Of a stretch of DNA of 64,000 nucleotides, positions 25,335 through 37,672 are shown piece by piece (within the stretch, counting starts at the first letter, position 1; every line of letters begins with the position of its first letter). The stretch is from assembly GCF_003315035.1 (NCBI RefSeq), contig NZ_QNRE01000001.1, positions 1-64,000 of the forward strand. The letters are read 5' to 3'. The stretch comes from Nocardia puris (GTDB taxonomy: Bacteria; Actinomycetota; Actinomycetes; Mycobacteriales; Mycobacteriaceae). Both the position numbers and the translations under genes were made by a program. The notes under the pieces were generated by a model. It ran no database searches. It was given only the letters and a program-made list of their open reading frames with translations, and was not told the DNA's origin.

Positions 25335-26528
25335 ATGACGAACACACGGCCCGACAACTCGACCCGGCGCGTGATCATCGCCGGTGCCGGCATCGCGGGA
25401 CTGGCCACCGCGCTGCGGCTGCATCGCAGCGGGTGGCACCCGCTCATCGTGGAGCGGGCACCGGCCCGGCGCAGCAGTGGATACATGGTGAACCTGCTCG
25501 GAGCCGGTTACGAGGCGGCCGAACAGCTGGGCATCGCCGAGGCGTTGCGCCGCCACGATCTGGGGCCGTTCACGTCGATCCTGGTCGACGCCGAGGGGAC
25601 CCATAAGCTCACAGTTCCGACCGAACTCGCGCACGCCGCGCTCGGCGAACGCGCGCTCACCGTGTTCCGCGGCGATCTCGAGGCCACGCTGTTCGAGGCG
25701 GTGCGCGACGACGTCGAGGTCCGGTTCGCGACCACCGTCACGGGCGTGACGCAGGACGACGATCGCGTGCACGTCACGTTCAGCGACGGCTCCCACGAGG
25801 AAGCGGACCTCCTCGTCGGCGCCGACGGATTGCATTCGGGCGTAAGCGAACTCGTCTTCGGACCGGAAGCCGAACACCTGGTCGACCTCGGCTGCGTGGT
25901 GGCGGCCTTTCCGCTCAGCCGAGTCCCGGAGGATCTACCCGACTGCGCCGGAACGACTTTCATCGGGCCCGGCCGCACCGCCGCGGTGATCAACCTGGGG
26001 CCGGGGCGTTCGTGCGCGTTCTTCACCTACCGCACCGCCGACGCGGCCGCGCACCTGGCGCGGGGCCCGCACCGAGCGCTCACGGAGGCGTTCGGCGATC
26101 TCGGCGGAGCGATACCCGCAGTCCTGTCTCAGCTTTCGGCGAGTTCCGCCGAGGTCTACTTCGACTCGGTCAGCCAGATCAAGATGTCCGCGTGGCACGA
26201 CGGACGCGTGACGCTGCTCGGGGATTCCGCCTGGTGCGTCTCCCTGTTCGCGGGTCACGGCGCCGCCCTCGCGCTCACCGGGGCCACCACACTCGGTGAC
26301 GCCCTCGACAACCACCCCGGCGACATCCCGTCGGCCCTGTCCGAGTGGGAATCCCGGCGCAGGCCCGACGTTCGGACGCGACAAGCGCAGGCGCGCAAAG
26401 GCATGGTCCAGTACACACCGCCGACTCGCGCCCACGTGTGGGCCCAGCACGCCGCCATCCGCGCCATGACCCTGCCCGGACTGCGCCAGCTGGCCCGGCG
26501 GTCGATCGCCCGCGCCGCACGCGCCTGA
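25335..26528 (+). CDS. FAD-dependent monooxygenase (aromatic hydroxylase family)
   Basis: A 397-residue flavoprotein of the PHBH/tetracycline-hydroxylase fold. The FAD-binding GxGxxG appears as IIAGAGIAGLATALRLHRSG, the DG motif as LLVGADGLHSGVSE, and the third motif as RVTLLGDSAWCVSLFAGHGAALAL. It should hydroxylate a small aromatic or polyketide-like substrate using NAD(P)H and O2. ATG at 25335 has GGGAGA upstream; ATG at 25320 would add five residues. The regulator gene is divergent and a palindromic operator lies between them. Confidence 0.9.
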   Translation: MTNTRPDNSTRRVIIAGAGIAGLATALRLHRSGWHPLIVERAPARRSSGYMVNLLGAGYEAAEQLGIAEALRRHDLGPFTSILVDAEGTHKLTVPTELAHAALGERALTVFRGDLEATLFEAVRDDVEVRFATTVTGVTQDDDRVHVTFSDGSHEEADLLVGADGLHSGVSELVFGPEAEHLVDLGCVVAAFPLSRVPEDLPDCAGTTFIGPGRTAAVINLGPGRSCAFFTYRTADAAAHLARGPHRALTEAFGDLGGAIPAVLSQLSASSAEVYFDSVSQIKMSAWHDGRVTLLGDSAWCVSLFAGHGAALALTGATTLGDALDNHPGDIPSALSEWESRRRPDVRTRQAQARKGMVQYTPPTRAHVWAQHAAIRAMTLPGLRQLARRSIARAARA

Positions 26529-26980
26529 GCCGGGTACGCACCCGGCCAGCCCTTCGACCAGCGCGTTCGAACACGGTGGCGAAACTGTGTAACGCGCGGT
26601 TCGCGATGATCGATTCAGTCGGTGGGTCACAGCGGTGACCGAAAACAACTCGAGAGAAACGGATTTCGGATGATTCGATCCGTCGCTGCCCCGGCGTGGG
26701 AGCCGTGCCGGGCGGTGCGATGATGATGTCCGCCGCTCCGAAAGCCGCGCACTTCCAGCCCGGCGCGGCGTAGGCGAAATTCTGATCACGACACAGTAGG
26801 TGTCGTCGCAATCCCATTTCGGCCATCCGCACCCATTTGCCGGTCGGATGACGCTCTTTCCCTTGCCTTTTCGAGAATACGACTCGGGGCGGAGCTGTGC
26901 CGTGACGGCCCTTCGGTCGGCATCAGCGGACCGAACTATCTGACAGCAGCCGCCCAGCGCGGCCTCACTCGGGAGACACA
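26529..26980. other. gene-poor spacer
   Basis: About 450 bp with no supported gene on either strand. Local composition is lower in GC than the flanks (for example 26640-26680 and 26850-26890), which fits non-coding DNA. The promoter of the downstream lipoprotein gene is presumably in its right part. The short frames present have compositions unlike the neighbouring proteins. Confidence 0.5.
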
Positions 26981-27571
26981 GTGAAACGACCTGCTCTACT
27001 CGCGGCCGCCGCCGCGATCGCGATGGCCCTGACGGCATGTGGTGGCGAAGACGCTGCCGATGCCGGAGCATCGGCGTCCAGTACCGTCTCCGCCTCGACC
27101 ACCGCGCCCGCGAGCGCGACCCCCACGCCCGCCGAGCAAGCTCCCGCTCCCGCCGGTGACACCCCGGCCCCGGCGGGCAACCCGCCCGCGCCCGCCCCCG
27201 GAAACCCGGCACCCGCGCCCGCCCCCGGAAACCCGGCACCCGCACCGGCCCCCGAAAACCCGGCGCCCGCACCTTCGACCGCACCGCCGCAGTCCGCCCC
27301 GTGCGACGTGGTGACCAGGGAATACCTGATCACCACGTTGCGGATGACGGGATCGCCGGACGTGCACATGGCCGACCTCCAGGACGCGCGGTGCAGCGGC
27401 AACTTCGCCACCGCGATGACCTACCCCGAGGGCGTGCTGCACCCCGAGATGTACCTGTTCAAGTACACCGAGGAGGGCTGGCGCCTGCTAGAGATCGGCC
27501 TCGGCATGGACTGCGTGAACCGTCTCGGCGTCCCGCGCGCCGACGGCGTCGCGATCGGTTGCGCCAACTAG
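26981..27571 (+). CDS. lipoprotein with Pro/Ala-rich repeat linker
   Basis: A 196-residue lipoprotein. The signal MKRPALLAAAAAIAMALTAC ends in a lipobox, with Cys20 as the lipidated residue. Residues about 25-105 are Ser/Thr/Ala then Pro/Ala rich, with a nine-residue repeat (GNPAPAPAP and variants) that probably spans the cell wall. The C-terminal globular part (residues about 107-196) has three cysteines (PCDVV, ARCSG, MDCVN) plus one in GCAN, so two disulfides are possible, and reads like a small DUF-type extracellular domain. Function unknown. Confidence 0.8.
   Translation: MKRPALLAAAAAIAMALTACGGEDAADAGASASSTVSASTTAPASATPTPAEQAPAPAGDTPAPAGNPPAPAPGNPAPAPAPGNPAPAPAPENPAPAPSTAPPQSAPCDVVTREYLITTLRMTGSPDVHMADLQDARCSGNFATAMTYPEGVLHPEMYLFKYTEEGWRLLEIGLGMDCVNRLGVPRADGVAIGCAN
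27190..27279 (+). repeat. 27-bp tandem repeat inside the lipoprotein gene
   Basis: About three copies of a 27-bp unit containing GGAAACCCGGCACCCGCGCC lie in frame and encode the nine-residue GNPAPAPAP-type repeat. The last copy diverges (GAAAACCC). Whole units keep the frame, so copy number could vary between strains without breaking the protein. Confidence 0.7.
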
Positions 27572-27614
27572 GATTACGCACACACGGTTCACGAGAACGT
27601 CCGCGGCCGTGGTC

Positions 27615-27702
27615 GAGCCGGGCCATCCCGGCTCGGCCATCGCCGCATCGAACGCGCCGCCCGTTCCTGATTCGGGAGCGCGACGCCACTGTCGCGCTCC
27701 CG
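27615..27702. terminator. two hairpins after the lipoprotein gene
   Basis: Hairpin 1 is GAGCCGGG-CCAT-CCCGGCTC at 27615-27634. Hairpin 2 is CGGGAGCGCGAC-GCCACT-GTCGCGCTCCCG at 27673-27702, a perfect 12-bp stem. Both follow the lipoprotein stop at 27571 and lack U tracts. The rest of the 27572-27969 spacer shows no gene I can support; the next gene starts at 27970 with its own ribosome-binding site. Confidence 0.65.
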
Positions 27703-27969
27703 GATCGTCTGCCGCCGCACCGAGTCGGCCGACACCGAGCAGCCGGCAGCGGTGGAGCACAGCTCGGCCCGGCGATATCGAGATACCGACCAATTAGGCC
27801 TGGCGCTGGTGTGTTCGGGTGCGCGCGGGCCGCCCGGCACGGCATCGACTCCACCCAGGGTGGGGATTCGTGCCACCTCGGAGCAGCACACTCAGCACTC
27901 GGGGGTCTGCTGCCGGAGCGGTCGAGGGCGGAGAGTGGGAGACCACACCACCAGCGACCGGAGAGACCG

Positions 27970-28914
27970 ATGCCGACCACCACGCTCACCAGCCAGGAAC
28001 GCCGTTCCGTGGTCACGGCCGTGGACGGCGCGGAGCTGGCGGTGCGGGAGTACGGGCCGCGCGACGCCGAGGTCACCGTCGTCCTGCTGCACGGGCACTG
28101 CCTGCGCTCGGAGTCGTGGACCTACGTGCGCGACCTGCTGGCGCGGCGGTGCGGTGACGCGCGGATCGTCTGCTACGACCACCGCGGGCACGGCGACTCC
28201 GCCACCGCCGCCCGCCGCACCTACCACCTCGACCAGCTCGCCGACGACCTGCGCACGGTGCTCGACGCCGTCGCCCCCACCGGGCGCGTCGTCCTGGCCG
28301 GTCACTCGATGGGCGGCATGACCGCCCTCACCTACGCCGCGCGCAACCCCCACGAGATCGGCGCCCGGATCGCCGGTGTCGCCCTCATCGCGACTGCGGC
28401 GAACGGCCTCGCCGAGGCCGGCTTCGGGCGGCTGCTCCGCAGCCCGGTGATCGCCGCCTTCCAGACCGCGGTCCGCTGGGCGCCCAAGACCATGCAGCGC
28501 GCGAAACTGCTGGCGGGCAAGGTGTTCGCGCCGATCATCCGCACCGCCGAATTCGGCAACCGCACCGTGAGCCCCCGCACCCTCGCGCTGGCCAAGGCGA
28601 TGCACAACGCGACCCCGATCGTCACGATGGCGAGCTTCCTCAGCGGGTTCGCCGATTTCGATCGCACCGACGCCCTGCCCCTGCTCTCCCGCATCCCGAC
28701 CGTGATCCTGTGCGGCACCGCCGATCTCATGACCCCGCTCTCGCACTCGGTCGCCATGGCGGCCACCGTCGAGTACGCCGACCTGGTCACCGTCCACGGC
28801 GCGGGCCACTCGGTGATCCTCGAACAACCGGCGCCCGTCGCCGACGCCCTGGCCCGCCTGCTCGGCCGCACCGGTGCGCGGCCCGCCCGCCGTCACCTGC
28901 GCCTGGCGGCCTGA
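27970..28914 (+). CDS. alpha/beta hydrolase
   Basis: A 314-residue hydrolase. VVLLHGHCLRSESW holds the oxyanion HG, the nucleophile elbow is AGHSMGGM (Ser), the acid is probably in ILCGTADLMTPLSHS (Asp) and the histidine is in VHGAGHSVILEQP. The CYDHRGHGDS segment before the elbow is typical of esterase/lipase-type members. The ATG at 27970 follows GGAGAGACC. It precedes a methyltransferase on the same strand, about 215 bp away. Substrate unknown. Confidence 0.88.
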   Translation: MPTTTLTSQERRSVVTAVDGAELAVREYGPRDAEVTVVLLHGHCLRSESWTYVRDLLARRCGDARIVCYDHRGHGDSATAARRTYHLDQLADDLRTVLDAVAPTGRVVLAGHSMGGMTALTYAARNPHEIGARIAGVALIATAANGLAEAGFGRLLRSPVIAAFQTAVRWAPKTMQRAKLLAGKVFAPIIRTAEFGNRTVSPRTLALAKAMHNATPIVTMASFLSGFADFDRTDALPLLSRIPTVILCGTADLMTPLSHSVAMAATVEYADLVTVHGAGHSVILEQPAPVADALARLLGRTGARPARRHLRLAA

Positions 28915-29129
28915 ATACCGACCACCACGGCAGCCCACGGGAGAGTTCCGCGATGCGCGGGGCGGCACCAAGGCGACTTCGGCCTACCTCAAAAGTTCGC
29001 CCTCGGACGTCTACGACTACCTCGCTTGTCTGCCACCGAGGGCACCCAAGCGTTGCATACATTCCGGAGATTCTCATCGCGCGCCTCCCAGCACCGTGCC
29101 GAATTCCCCCGAACCACGAGGTCGCGATC

Positions 29130-29885
29130 ATGACCGGACCCGCTCCCGGCGCCACGGCCCGCCTCACCGCGCTGCTCGACCCGCGCCGCTGCACCCGCGT
29201 CGTGCTCACCCGGCACGGGTACACGGACACGCTCGGCGCGAGCGCGCCCCCGGTGCACAGCGTCGCCCAGCGGCTGATGCGCACCAGCGTCTACTCGGCC
29301 GGGTATCAGCTCGCGCGCCCGCTCGGCTACCGCCTGCTCGCCGGAGCGATCGGCTCCGGACGGGATTCGGAGCGGGCCAGGATCTCCGGCTTGCTGCGGC
29401 TGCGCCCCGGCGACACGCTGCTCGACATCGGTTGCGGCCCCGGCAATTTCACCGGCTGGTTCGGCACCGGCGTGGCCCCGGACGGGCTGGCCGTCGGCGG
29501 GGACGCCTCCCACCAGATGCTGCGCCGCGCCGTCCACGACAATTCCGGCCCCACCGTCGCCTACGTGCGCGGCGACGCCGAGCACCTGCCCTTCGCCGAC
29601 GGCGTGGCCGACGCCGTGAGCTGCCTGGCCGCCCTGTATCTGATCAACGAGCCGGTCCGCGCGATCACCGAGATGGCCCGCGTGCTGCGGCCGGGCGGCC
29701 GCCTGGTCATCGTCACCAGCGCCGCCCGCGGCCCCCTCCTGCGCCACCCCGCGTGGGAGAAACTCAGCGGCGTCACCATGTTCGACCCGGACGAGATCAC
29801 CGGCTACCTCGAGAACGCCGGATTCGGCGCGACCGACCGTACGCTCAGCGGACTCGCGCAGACGGTGGTCGCGACCAAACGCTGA
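29130..29885 (+). CDS. class I SAM-dependent methyltransferase
   Basis: A 251-residue methyltransferase. Motif I is LLDIGCGPGNFTGWF, the acidic post-I residue is in VGGDASHQML, motif II appears as RGDAEHLPFADGVADAVSC, and the motif III region is ARVLRPGGRLVIVTS. This is the UbiE/Methyltransf_11 pattern. The N-terminal 80 residues are helical and unlike UbiE. ATG at 29130 has a short GAGG upstream. A GCCCTCGG/CCGAGGGC inverted repeat (28999-29043) lies in the spacer. The methyl acceptor cannot be told. Confidence 0.87.
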   Translation: MTGPAPGATARLTALLDPRRCTRVVLTRHGYTDTLGASAPPVHSVAQRLMRTSVYSAGYQLARPLGYRLLAGAIGSGRDSERARISGLLRLRPGDTLLDIGCGPGNFTGWFGTGVAPDGLAVGGDASHQMLRRAVHDNSGPTVAYVRGDAEHLPFADGVADAVSCLAALYLINEPVRAITEMARVLRPGGRLVIVTSAARGPLLRHPAWEKLSGVTMFDPDEITGYLENAGFGATDRTLSGLAQTVVATKR

Positions 29886-29969
29886 GATCGCGCCTCGCGC
29901 ACGAAATTCCTTCATCCACAACACATTCCGCAGGCAGGGAGCCAGGAGGACGCCGGCGCCCGCCCGACC

Positions 29970-32900
29970 TCACTCCGGTCGGTCCGCGTTCTCGGGAAAA
30001 GCGTTGCGCGGCAACAGGGGAACGGTCCAGCTCTGTCCCGCGCCGAGCACGCGCTCTTCGTCCTCCACGCACACCCGGATCGGCTCGGCGCTGCTGGGGT
30101 GCAGGTCGAGACGGACTTCGGTGTGGGTGACGCGCACGCCGAGCAGTTGGCCGCGGTAGGCGATCGTGAACTCCGCCTCGCGCAGTTCGACGGGCAGGAC
30201 CGGGTGCAGGCGCAGCATATCGTGGCGGGTCTCGATGCCGCCGTAGCAGCGCAGCACCATGTCGGCGGTGCCCGCCATCGCGCCGATGTGCACGCCCTCC
30301 CGGGTGGTGCCGCCCTGGGTGTCGGCCAGGTCCGCGTCCAGCGCGCGGGTGAACAACGTCCACGACGCGGCGCGGTCGGTGCGCGCGAGCACCCAGGCGT
30401 GCGCCAGCCTGCTCAGGGTGGACCCGTGGCTGGTCCGGGCCAGGTAGTACCGCACGGTGCGCGGGATGAGCTCCGGCGGCAGCGCGTATCCGAGCCGCTC
30501 GAAGACGTGGCGCAGCTCCTCGGCGGAGAACAGGTAGAACAGCATGAGCACGTCGGCCTGTTTGGAGAGTTTGTAGCGGTTGGTGGTGTCGCCCTCGGCG
30601 TGCAGGATCAGGTCGAGGCGCTCGATATTGCCGTACCGGGATCGGTAAGCGTCCCACTCGAATTCGGCGAGATCCTCATAGCCCTCGAACTGGCTGACGA
30701 TGCCGTCGCGGTGGAAGGGAACGCGCAGGCGCCTGCTGATGTGGTCCCAGCGCGCGGGTTCCTCGGGGCGCAACCGCAACCGCTCCCGCAGCGGCGCGCA
30801 ATCCCAGCCGTCCAGCAGCCGCGCCACCTCCCCGGCGCGGGCGAGGACCCAGGCGGTGAGGACGTTGGTGTAGGTGTTATTGCGCAACCCCGGTTCGGAC
30901 CGGTCCGGGTAGCCGTCGTGGTACTCGTCGGGACCCATCACCCCCGTGATGTCGAAGCGGTCCTCGGACGGATCGTGCACGGCGAGCCCGGCGAACAGCC
31001 GCGCCACCTCGATCATCAGCTCCGCCCCGTGCTCGAGCAGGAAGCGGTCGTCGGCGGTGCTCTGGTAGTACTGCCACACGCTGTAGGCGACGGCGAGCCC
31101 GATGTGGCGCTGGCGATGCGAGCGGTCGGGCATCCACCGCCCGGTGCGGGTGTTCAGCAGCTCCGTGGGGCATTCCTCGCGGCCGTCGCTGCCGCTCCGC
31201 CAAGGGAACAGCGCGCCGTCGAGCCCTTCGGCGCGCGCGGCGTCGCGGGCGCGGTCGAGCCGGCGAGCGCGATAGCGCAGGAACGCGCGGGTGAGTTCGG
31301 GCCTGCGCAGCGTGAGGATCGGGTAGACGAACAGTTCGTCCCAGAAGATGTGACCTCGGTACCCCTCGCCGTGCAGCCCGCGGGCGGGCATCCCCGCGTC
31401 GAGATCGGGCCCGGCGGCGGCGGTCGCTTGCAGCACGTGGAAGACGTGCAGGTTCAGCGCCAGCCGATGCCGCAGATCGCCGCCGAGCCGGATGCCGAAG
31501 CGCCCCCACAGCCCCGCCCAGGCCGAGACATGGGCCGCCAGGATCGCCGCCGCGCGCGGCGCGCGGGCGATCCGATCGGCGGCCGCGAGGGCGGCGGTAG
31601 CGACGGCACGGTCGCGCGAGGTCGCGACCGCGACCACGCGCTCCACCGAAACCGCCGCACCGGGGCGGATCTCGAATTCCAGCTCGGTGCCAGGGCACAG
31701 TGGGTCGTCCCGTGCCGTGCGCGCGAGCACGCGCGATTCGGTGCGCGTGCGCAGCGCGAACGCGAGCGCGACTCCGGAACGGAGAGTGGAGGTTTCGTAG
31801 AGCAGGGTGTCGCGATCGAGCGCGCGGTGGCGGCCCGGCGCGAGGTGGTCGCCGCCCAGCACGCGGTCGGCGGCGACATTGCGGTTGCGCACCCCGCCGT
31901 TCACTCCCACGCCGAAACACACGGTGCCCGACCAGTTGTCGGCCTCGACGGTGACCTCCATGACCGCCAGGTGCGGTTCGGCCACGGAGTGGAACCGGCG
32001 CGTGGTCACCGTGGTCGCGCGGTCGCGGTCGTCGCGGTAGCGGTCGACGGTGGTGAGGACGCCCGCGCGCAGGTTCAGGTCGCGGTGGTGGCCCACCAGG
32101 GCGGGCGAGTCCGGAGTCAGCGGCGCTCCGCCGTCGGGCCTGATCGTGGTGTGCGTCCAGTCGGGGGCGTTCACCAGGTGCTCGATCTCGACCACGCGGC
32201 CGTCGATGCGGGCGATCGCGCGGTTGTAGACCCCGGCCAGGTAGGTGCCGGGGTTGTGCACCGCGCCCGCGGTGCCACCGGTTGCCGAGCCGCGGCTGGC
32301 CCAGTAGCCGTTTCCCGTGGTGCACAACGCTTCCCGTGTGGTCTCCGCCGCGGGCACGAAGTCGTCGTAGATCAGATTCCACCCGCCGGGCACGTCGCCG
32401 GCCGCGCCACCGCCCCACCGGGTGCCCGGCCCGCCGGGGTGGCGCGGCGCCAAGGCGAGATCGGCGAGATCGGTGACCACGACGTCGGCTCCCGCCGCGG
32501 CCAGGCGCGCGCCCGCCCCCGCGCGGTCCACGCCCGCCACCAATCCGAAGCCGCCGGCCTCGCCGGCGCGCACCCCGGCCTCGGCGTCTTCGAGCACCAC
32601 GGTGTCGGCGGGCTCGACGCCCAGCCTGCGCGCCGCCTCCAGGAACAGCGCCGGATCGGGTTTGCCCGGCAACCCCATGGCCTCGGCGTCCGTGCCGTCG
32701 ACCCGCACCGTGAACAGGGTGGTCAGTCCGGCGGCGTCCAGCACGGCGGCGGCGTTGCGGCTGGCGGTCACCAGGGCGGTGGGCACGTGCGCGGCTCGCA
32801 GCGATTCCAGCAGCGCCGCCGCGTCGGGGAAGACGCGCACGCCGGTGCGCGCCAGTTCGGCCGCGAACAGCCGCTGTTTGCGTTTCGCCAAGCCGTGCAC

Positions 32901-33227
32901 GGTGAGCGCGCCCGGATCGTCGTCCGGGTCGCCTTCCGGAAGGGGGAGCCCGCGCGCGGCGCAGAACGCGCGCACCCCGTCTTCGCGGGCGCGACCGTCC
33001 ACGTACGGCCGGTAGTCGGCCCGGATGTCGAACGGGGGCGCGGCGGCGGCCAGGCGGGGCAGCGCCTCGTCGAACAGCGCCTTCCAGGCCGCGGCGTGCG
33101 TGGCGGCGGTGTCGGTGACCACGCCGTCCATGTCGAATACGACCGCACCGAAGCCGTCGGCGGTGCGTCCCGCCGGGCCGGGCAGGTGCTCGAGTCTCAT
33201 CTCGGCCCGCGCGCGGTGTGGTGTCAC
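29970..33227 (-). CDS. HAD beta-phosphoglucomutase-like/GH65 glycoside phosphorylase fusion
   Basis: A 1085-residue two-domain protein. Residues about 20-255 form a HAD domain of beta-phosphoglucomutase type (VVFDMDGVVTDTAATHAAAW, LVTASRN, GKPDPALFLEA, VLEDAEAG). Residues about 280-1070 are glycoside hydrolase family 65 (FWDELFVYPIL, then MGPDEYHDGYPDRSE with the catalytic Glu, KQADVLMLFYLFS, and TSHGSTLSRLAHAW for phosphate binding). Family members phosphorolyse trehalose, maltose or kojibiose to beta-glucose-1-phosphate, which the HAD half would isomerise. M. tuberculosis Rv3400/Rv3401 carry the halves separately and Rv2006 joins them around an OtsB domain absent here. GTG at 33227 is used; ATG at 33200 is possible. 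Confidence 0.88.
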   Translation of the reverse strand: MTPHRARAEMRLEHLPGPAGRTADGFGAVVFDMDGVVTDTAATHAAAWKALFDEALPRLAAAAPPFDIRADYRPYVDGRAREDGVRAFCAARGLPLPEGDPDDDPGALTVHGLAKRKQRLFAAELARTGVRVFPDAAALLESLRAAHVPTALVTASRNAAAVLDAAGLTTLFTVRVDGTDAEAMGLPGKPDPALFLEAARRLGVEPADTVVLEDAEAGVRAGEAGGFGLVAGVDRAGAGARLAAAGADVVVTDLADLALAPRHPGGPGTRWGGGAAGDVPGGWNLIYDDFVPAAETTREALCTTGNGYWASRGSATGGTAGAVHNPGTYLAGVYNRAIARIDGRVVEIEHLVNAPDWTHTTIRPDGGAPLTPDSPALVGHHRDLNLRAGVLTTVDRYRDDRDRATTVTTRRFHSVAEPHLAVMEVTVEADNWSGTVCFGVGVNGGVRNRNVAADRVLGGDHLAPGRHRALDRDTLLYETSTLRSGVALAFALRTRTESRVLARTARDDPLCPGTELEFEIRPGAAVSVERVVAVATSRDRAVATAALAAADRIARAPRAAAILAAHVSAWAGLWGRFGIRLGGDLRHRLALNLHVFHVLQATAAAGPDLDAGMPARGLHGEGYRGHIFWDELFVYPILTLRRPELTRAFLRYRARRLDRARDAARAEGLDGALFPWRSGSDGREECPTELLNTRTGRWMPDRSHRQRHIGLAVAYSVWQYYQSTADDRFLLEHGAELMIEVARLFAGLAVHDPSEDRFDITGVMGPDEYHDGYPDRSEPGLRNNTYTNVLTAWVLARAGEVARLLDGWDCAPLRERLRLRPEEPARWDHISRRLRVPFHRDGIVSQFEGYEDLAEFEWDAYRSRYGNIERLDLILHAEGDTTNRYKLSKQADVLMLFYLFSAEELRHVFERLGYALPPELIPRTVRYYLARTSHGSTLSRLAHAWVLARTDRAASWTLFTRALDADLADTQGGTTREGVHIGAMAGTADMVLRCYGGIETRHDMLRLHPVLPVELREAEFTIAYRGQLLGVRVTHTEVRLDLHPSSAEPIRVCVEDEERVLGAGQSWTVPLLPRNAFPENADRPE

Positions 33228-33291
33228 GGCAATGCTGCCGCTCTCGCCGTCGGCGCCCGCGGGGGTCTCGCGTTCGGGTGCATCCGGTCCC

Positions 33292-34043
33292 TCACACGGT
33301 GAGCTGCTGACCGGCGGTCGCCCCGCCGTCCAGGACGAATTCCGACCCCGTCGAGAACGTCGCCTCGGTGACGACGAACCGGATCATGGCGGCCACTTCC
33401 TCGGGCTCCCCGAAACGCGGAAGTGGTTGCGCCGCGGCGATATCCGGGTCGAAGTCGGCCGTCATCGGCGTGTGGATGGGCCCGGGGTGCACCGAGCACA
33501 CCCGGATGCCCGCCGCCCCGAGTTCCAGCGCGGCCGATTTGGTCAGTCCGCGCAGGCCCCACTTGGACGCGGCGTACGCGCCGATGCCGGGATATCCCTG
33601 CAATCCCGCGGTGGAGGAGACGTTGACGATGACGCCGCCGCCCGCGGCGCGCAGCCGGGGCGCCGCCAGGTGCATGCCGAGCCAGGCGCCGATGAGATTC
33701 ACCTCCAGCACGTGCCGGAACAGGGCGGGCGCCTGCGTGTCGATCGCGCCGGAGGCCAGCACGCCCGCGTTATTGATCAGGACCGCGAGCGGACCGAACT
33801 CGGCCTCGGCGTCGTCGAGGGCGCGCCGCCACTGCTCCTCGTCGGTCACATCGAGGCGGTGATAGGCCGCGCCGGAACCGATATCGGCCGCGGTGGCGCG
33901 GCCGTCGGCGTCGAGGATGTCAGCCACCACCACGCCCACCCCGGTCTTGGCCAGGGCGCGCGCGGTGGCCGCGCCGATGCCGCGCGCCCCGCCGGTGACG
34001 ACGGCGCTGCGTCCGCGCAGATCGAGAGAGTTGTTGTCGGACA

Positions 34044-34044
<1 letters not shown>
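33292..34044 (-). CDS. short-chain dehydrogenase/reductase (FabG/hydroxysteroid dehydrogenase-like)
   Basis: A 250-residue classical SDR. The cofactor motif TGGARGIGAATARALA, NNAGVLASG, the catalytic NVSSTAGLQGYPGIGAYAASKWG (Ser, Tyr-x3-Lys) and HPGPIHTPM are all present. The start at 34044 has AAAGGGA upstream and overlaps the P-type ATPase stop by one base (TGATG), so the two are translationally coupled. Its closest type seems to be the 3-alpha(20-beta)-hydroxysteroid dehydrogenase group, but substrate is not certain. Confidence 0.88.
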
Positions 34045-36734
<2,690 letters not shown>

Positions 36735-36811
36735 CGCTCCACCTCGCCCTTCGCCTCGTCGGAGCGGCTCGGCCCCGCTTCGTGACACCCGGTCGAGGAC
36801 CGGACGCCGGT

Positions 36812-37672
36812 TCAGGAGGGCTCGCGGGCGACGATCACCGGCACGGTCGCGCCGTGCACCACGGCCTGCGCGACCGATCCGAGGGTCATCCCCGGGAAGC
36901 CGCCGCGCCCGTGGCTGCCGACCACGATCAGGCGCGCGCGTTCGCCCTCGCTCAGCAGCCGGCGGGCGGGCCGCTCCTCGACCACGACGCGCCGGACCTT
37001 CACCTCGGGATAGCGTTCGCCATACCCGGCGATGCTCTCCGACACCACGAGTTCGCCCTCGCGCTGGAGTTCGGTGCGGGGCGCGTAGCGGAAGACCTCC
37101 GACCAGCCGTGCACTACCACCAGTTCGGCGCCGTGCTGCTCCGCCTCGTCGAAGGCGATCTCGATCGCCAGCGCACTGTGCCGCGATCCGTCGACACCGA
37201 CCACGACCGGACCCGAGTCCTGTCCCGGCCCGGGGACCACCGCGACCGGGCACCGGGCGTGGCGGGCGAGTGCCGAACTGGTCGACCCCAGCAGTCCACG
37301 CAGAAAGGCGCCGTGGCCACGGGTGCCGCTCACCACCAGGCGGGCGTGCTCGGCGCGATCGAGCAGAGCCGGTATGGCGGCTGCCCGGACGAGTTCGGTA
37401 CCGATGTCACCGCCGAGGCCGGGCTCCCCCACCGATTCGGCGGCCACGCGCGCGTCGGCGAGCACGGCCTCACCCTCGGCGCGCTCGTATTCGTCGTCCA
37501 CCGGCGCGTAGGGCGCCCGCAGCCCGAACTCCGCCGCCATGCCGATCGCGTACACGATGCGCAGCGGCGCTTTGCGTTCGGCGGCGTAGGCGGCGGCCCA
37601 CCGCACCGCGTCGAGGGAGGGGAACGAGCCGTCGCAGCCGACGACTACCGGCAGATCGTGATGGGTCGACAT
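36812..37672 (-). CDS. tandem-domain universal stress protein
   Basis: A 286-residue protein with two Usp domains (about 1-145 and 150-286). Each has an ATP-binding G-2x-G-9x-G(S/T) motif: GTRGHGAFLRGLLGSTSS in the first and GSHGRGGFPGMTLGSVAQ in the second. VVVGCDGSFPSLDAVRWAA and VVVGVDGSRHSALAIEIAF open the two domains. Length and layout match DosR-regulated Usp proteins of mycobacteria (such as Rv1996, next to ctpF). ATG at 37672 has GAAAGGG upstream. The same pairing with a CtpF-like pump is seen here. Confidence 0.93.
   Translation of the reverse strand: MSTHHDLPVVVGCDGSFPSLDAVRWAAAYAAERKAPLRIVYAIGMAAEFGLRAPYAPVDDEYERAEGEAVLADARVAAESVGEPGLGGDIGTELVRAAAIPALLDRAEHARLVVSGTRGHGAFLRGLLGSTSSALARHARCPVAVVPGPGQDSGPVVVGVDGSRHSALAIEIAFDEAEQHGAELVVVHGWSEVFRYAPRTELQREGELVVSESIAGYGERYPEVKVRRVVVEERPARRLLSEGERARLIVVGSHGRGGFPGMTLGSVAQAVVHGATVPVIVAREPS

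Noticed and set aside
30099..33302. A very long open frame (over 1000 codons) opposite the HAD-GH65 gene
   Set aside because: It mirrors the GC-rich third positions of the real gene, its product is Arg/Gly/Val/Gln-rich with no domain, and the minus-strand frame has clear HAD and GH65 motifs.
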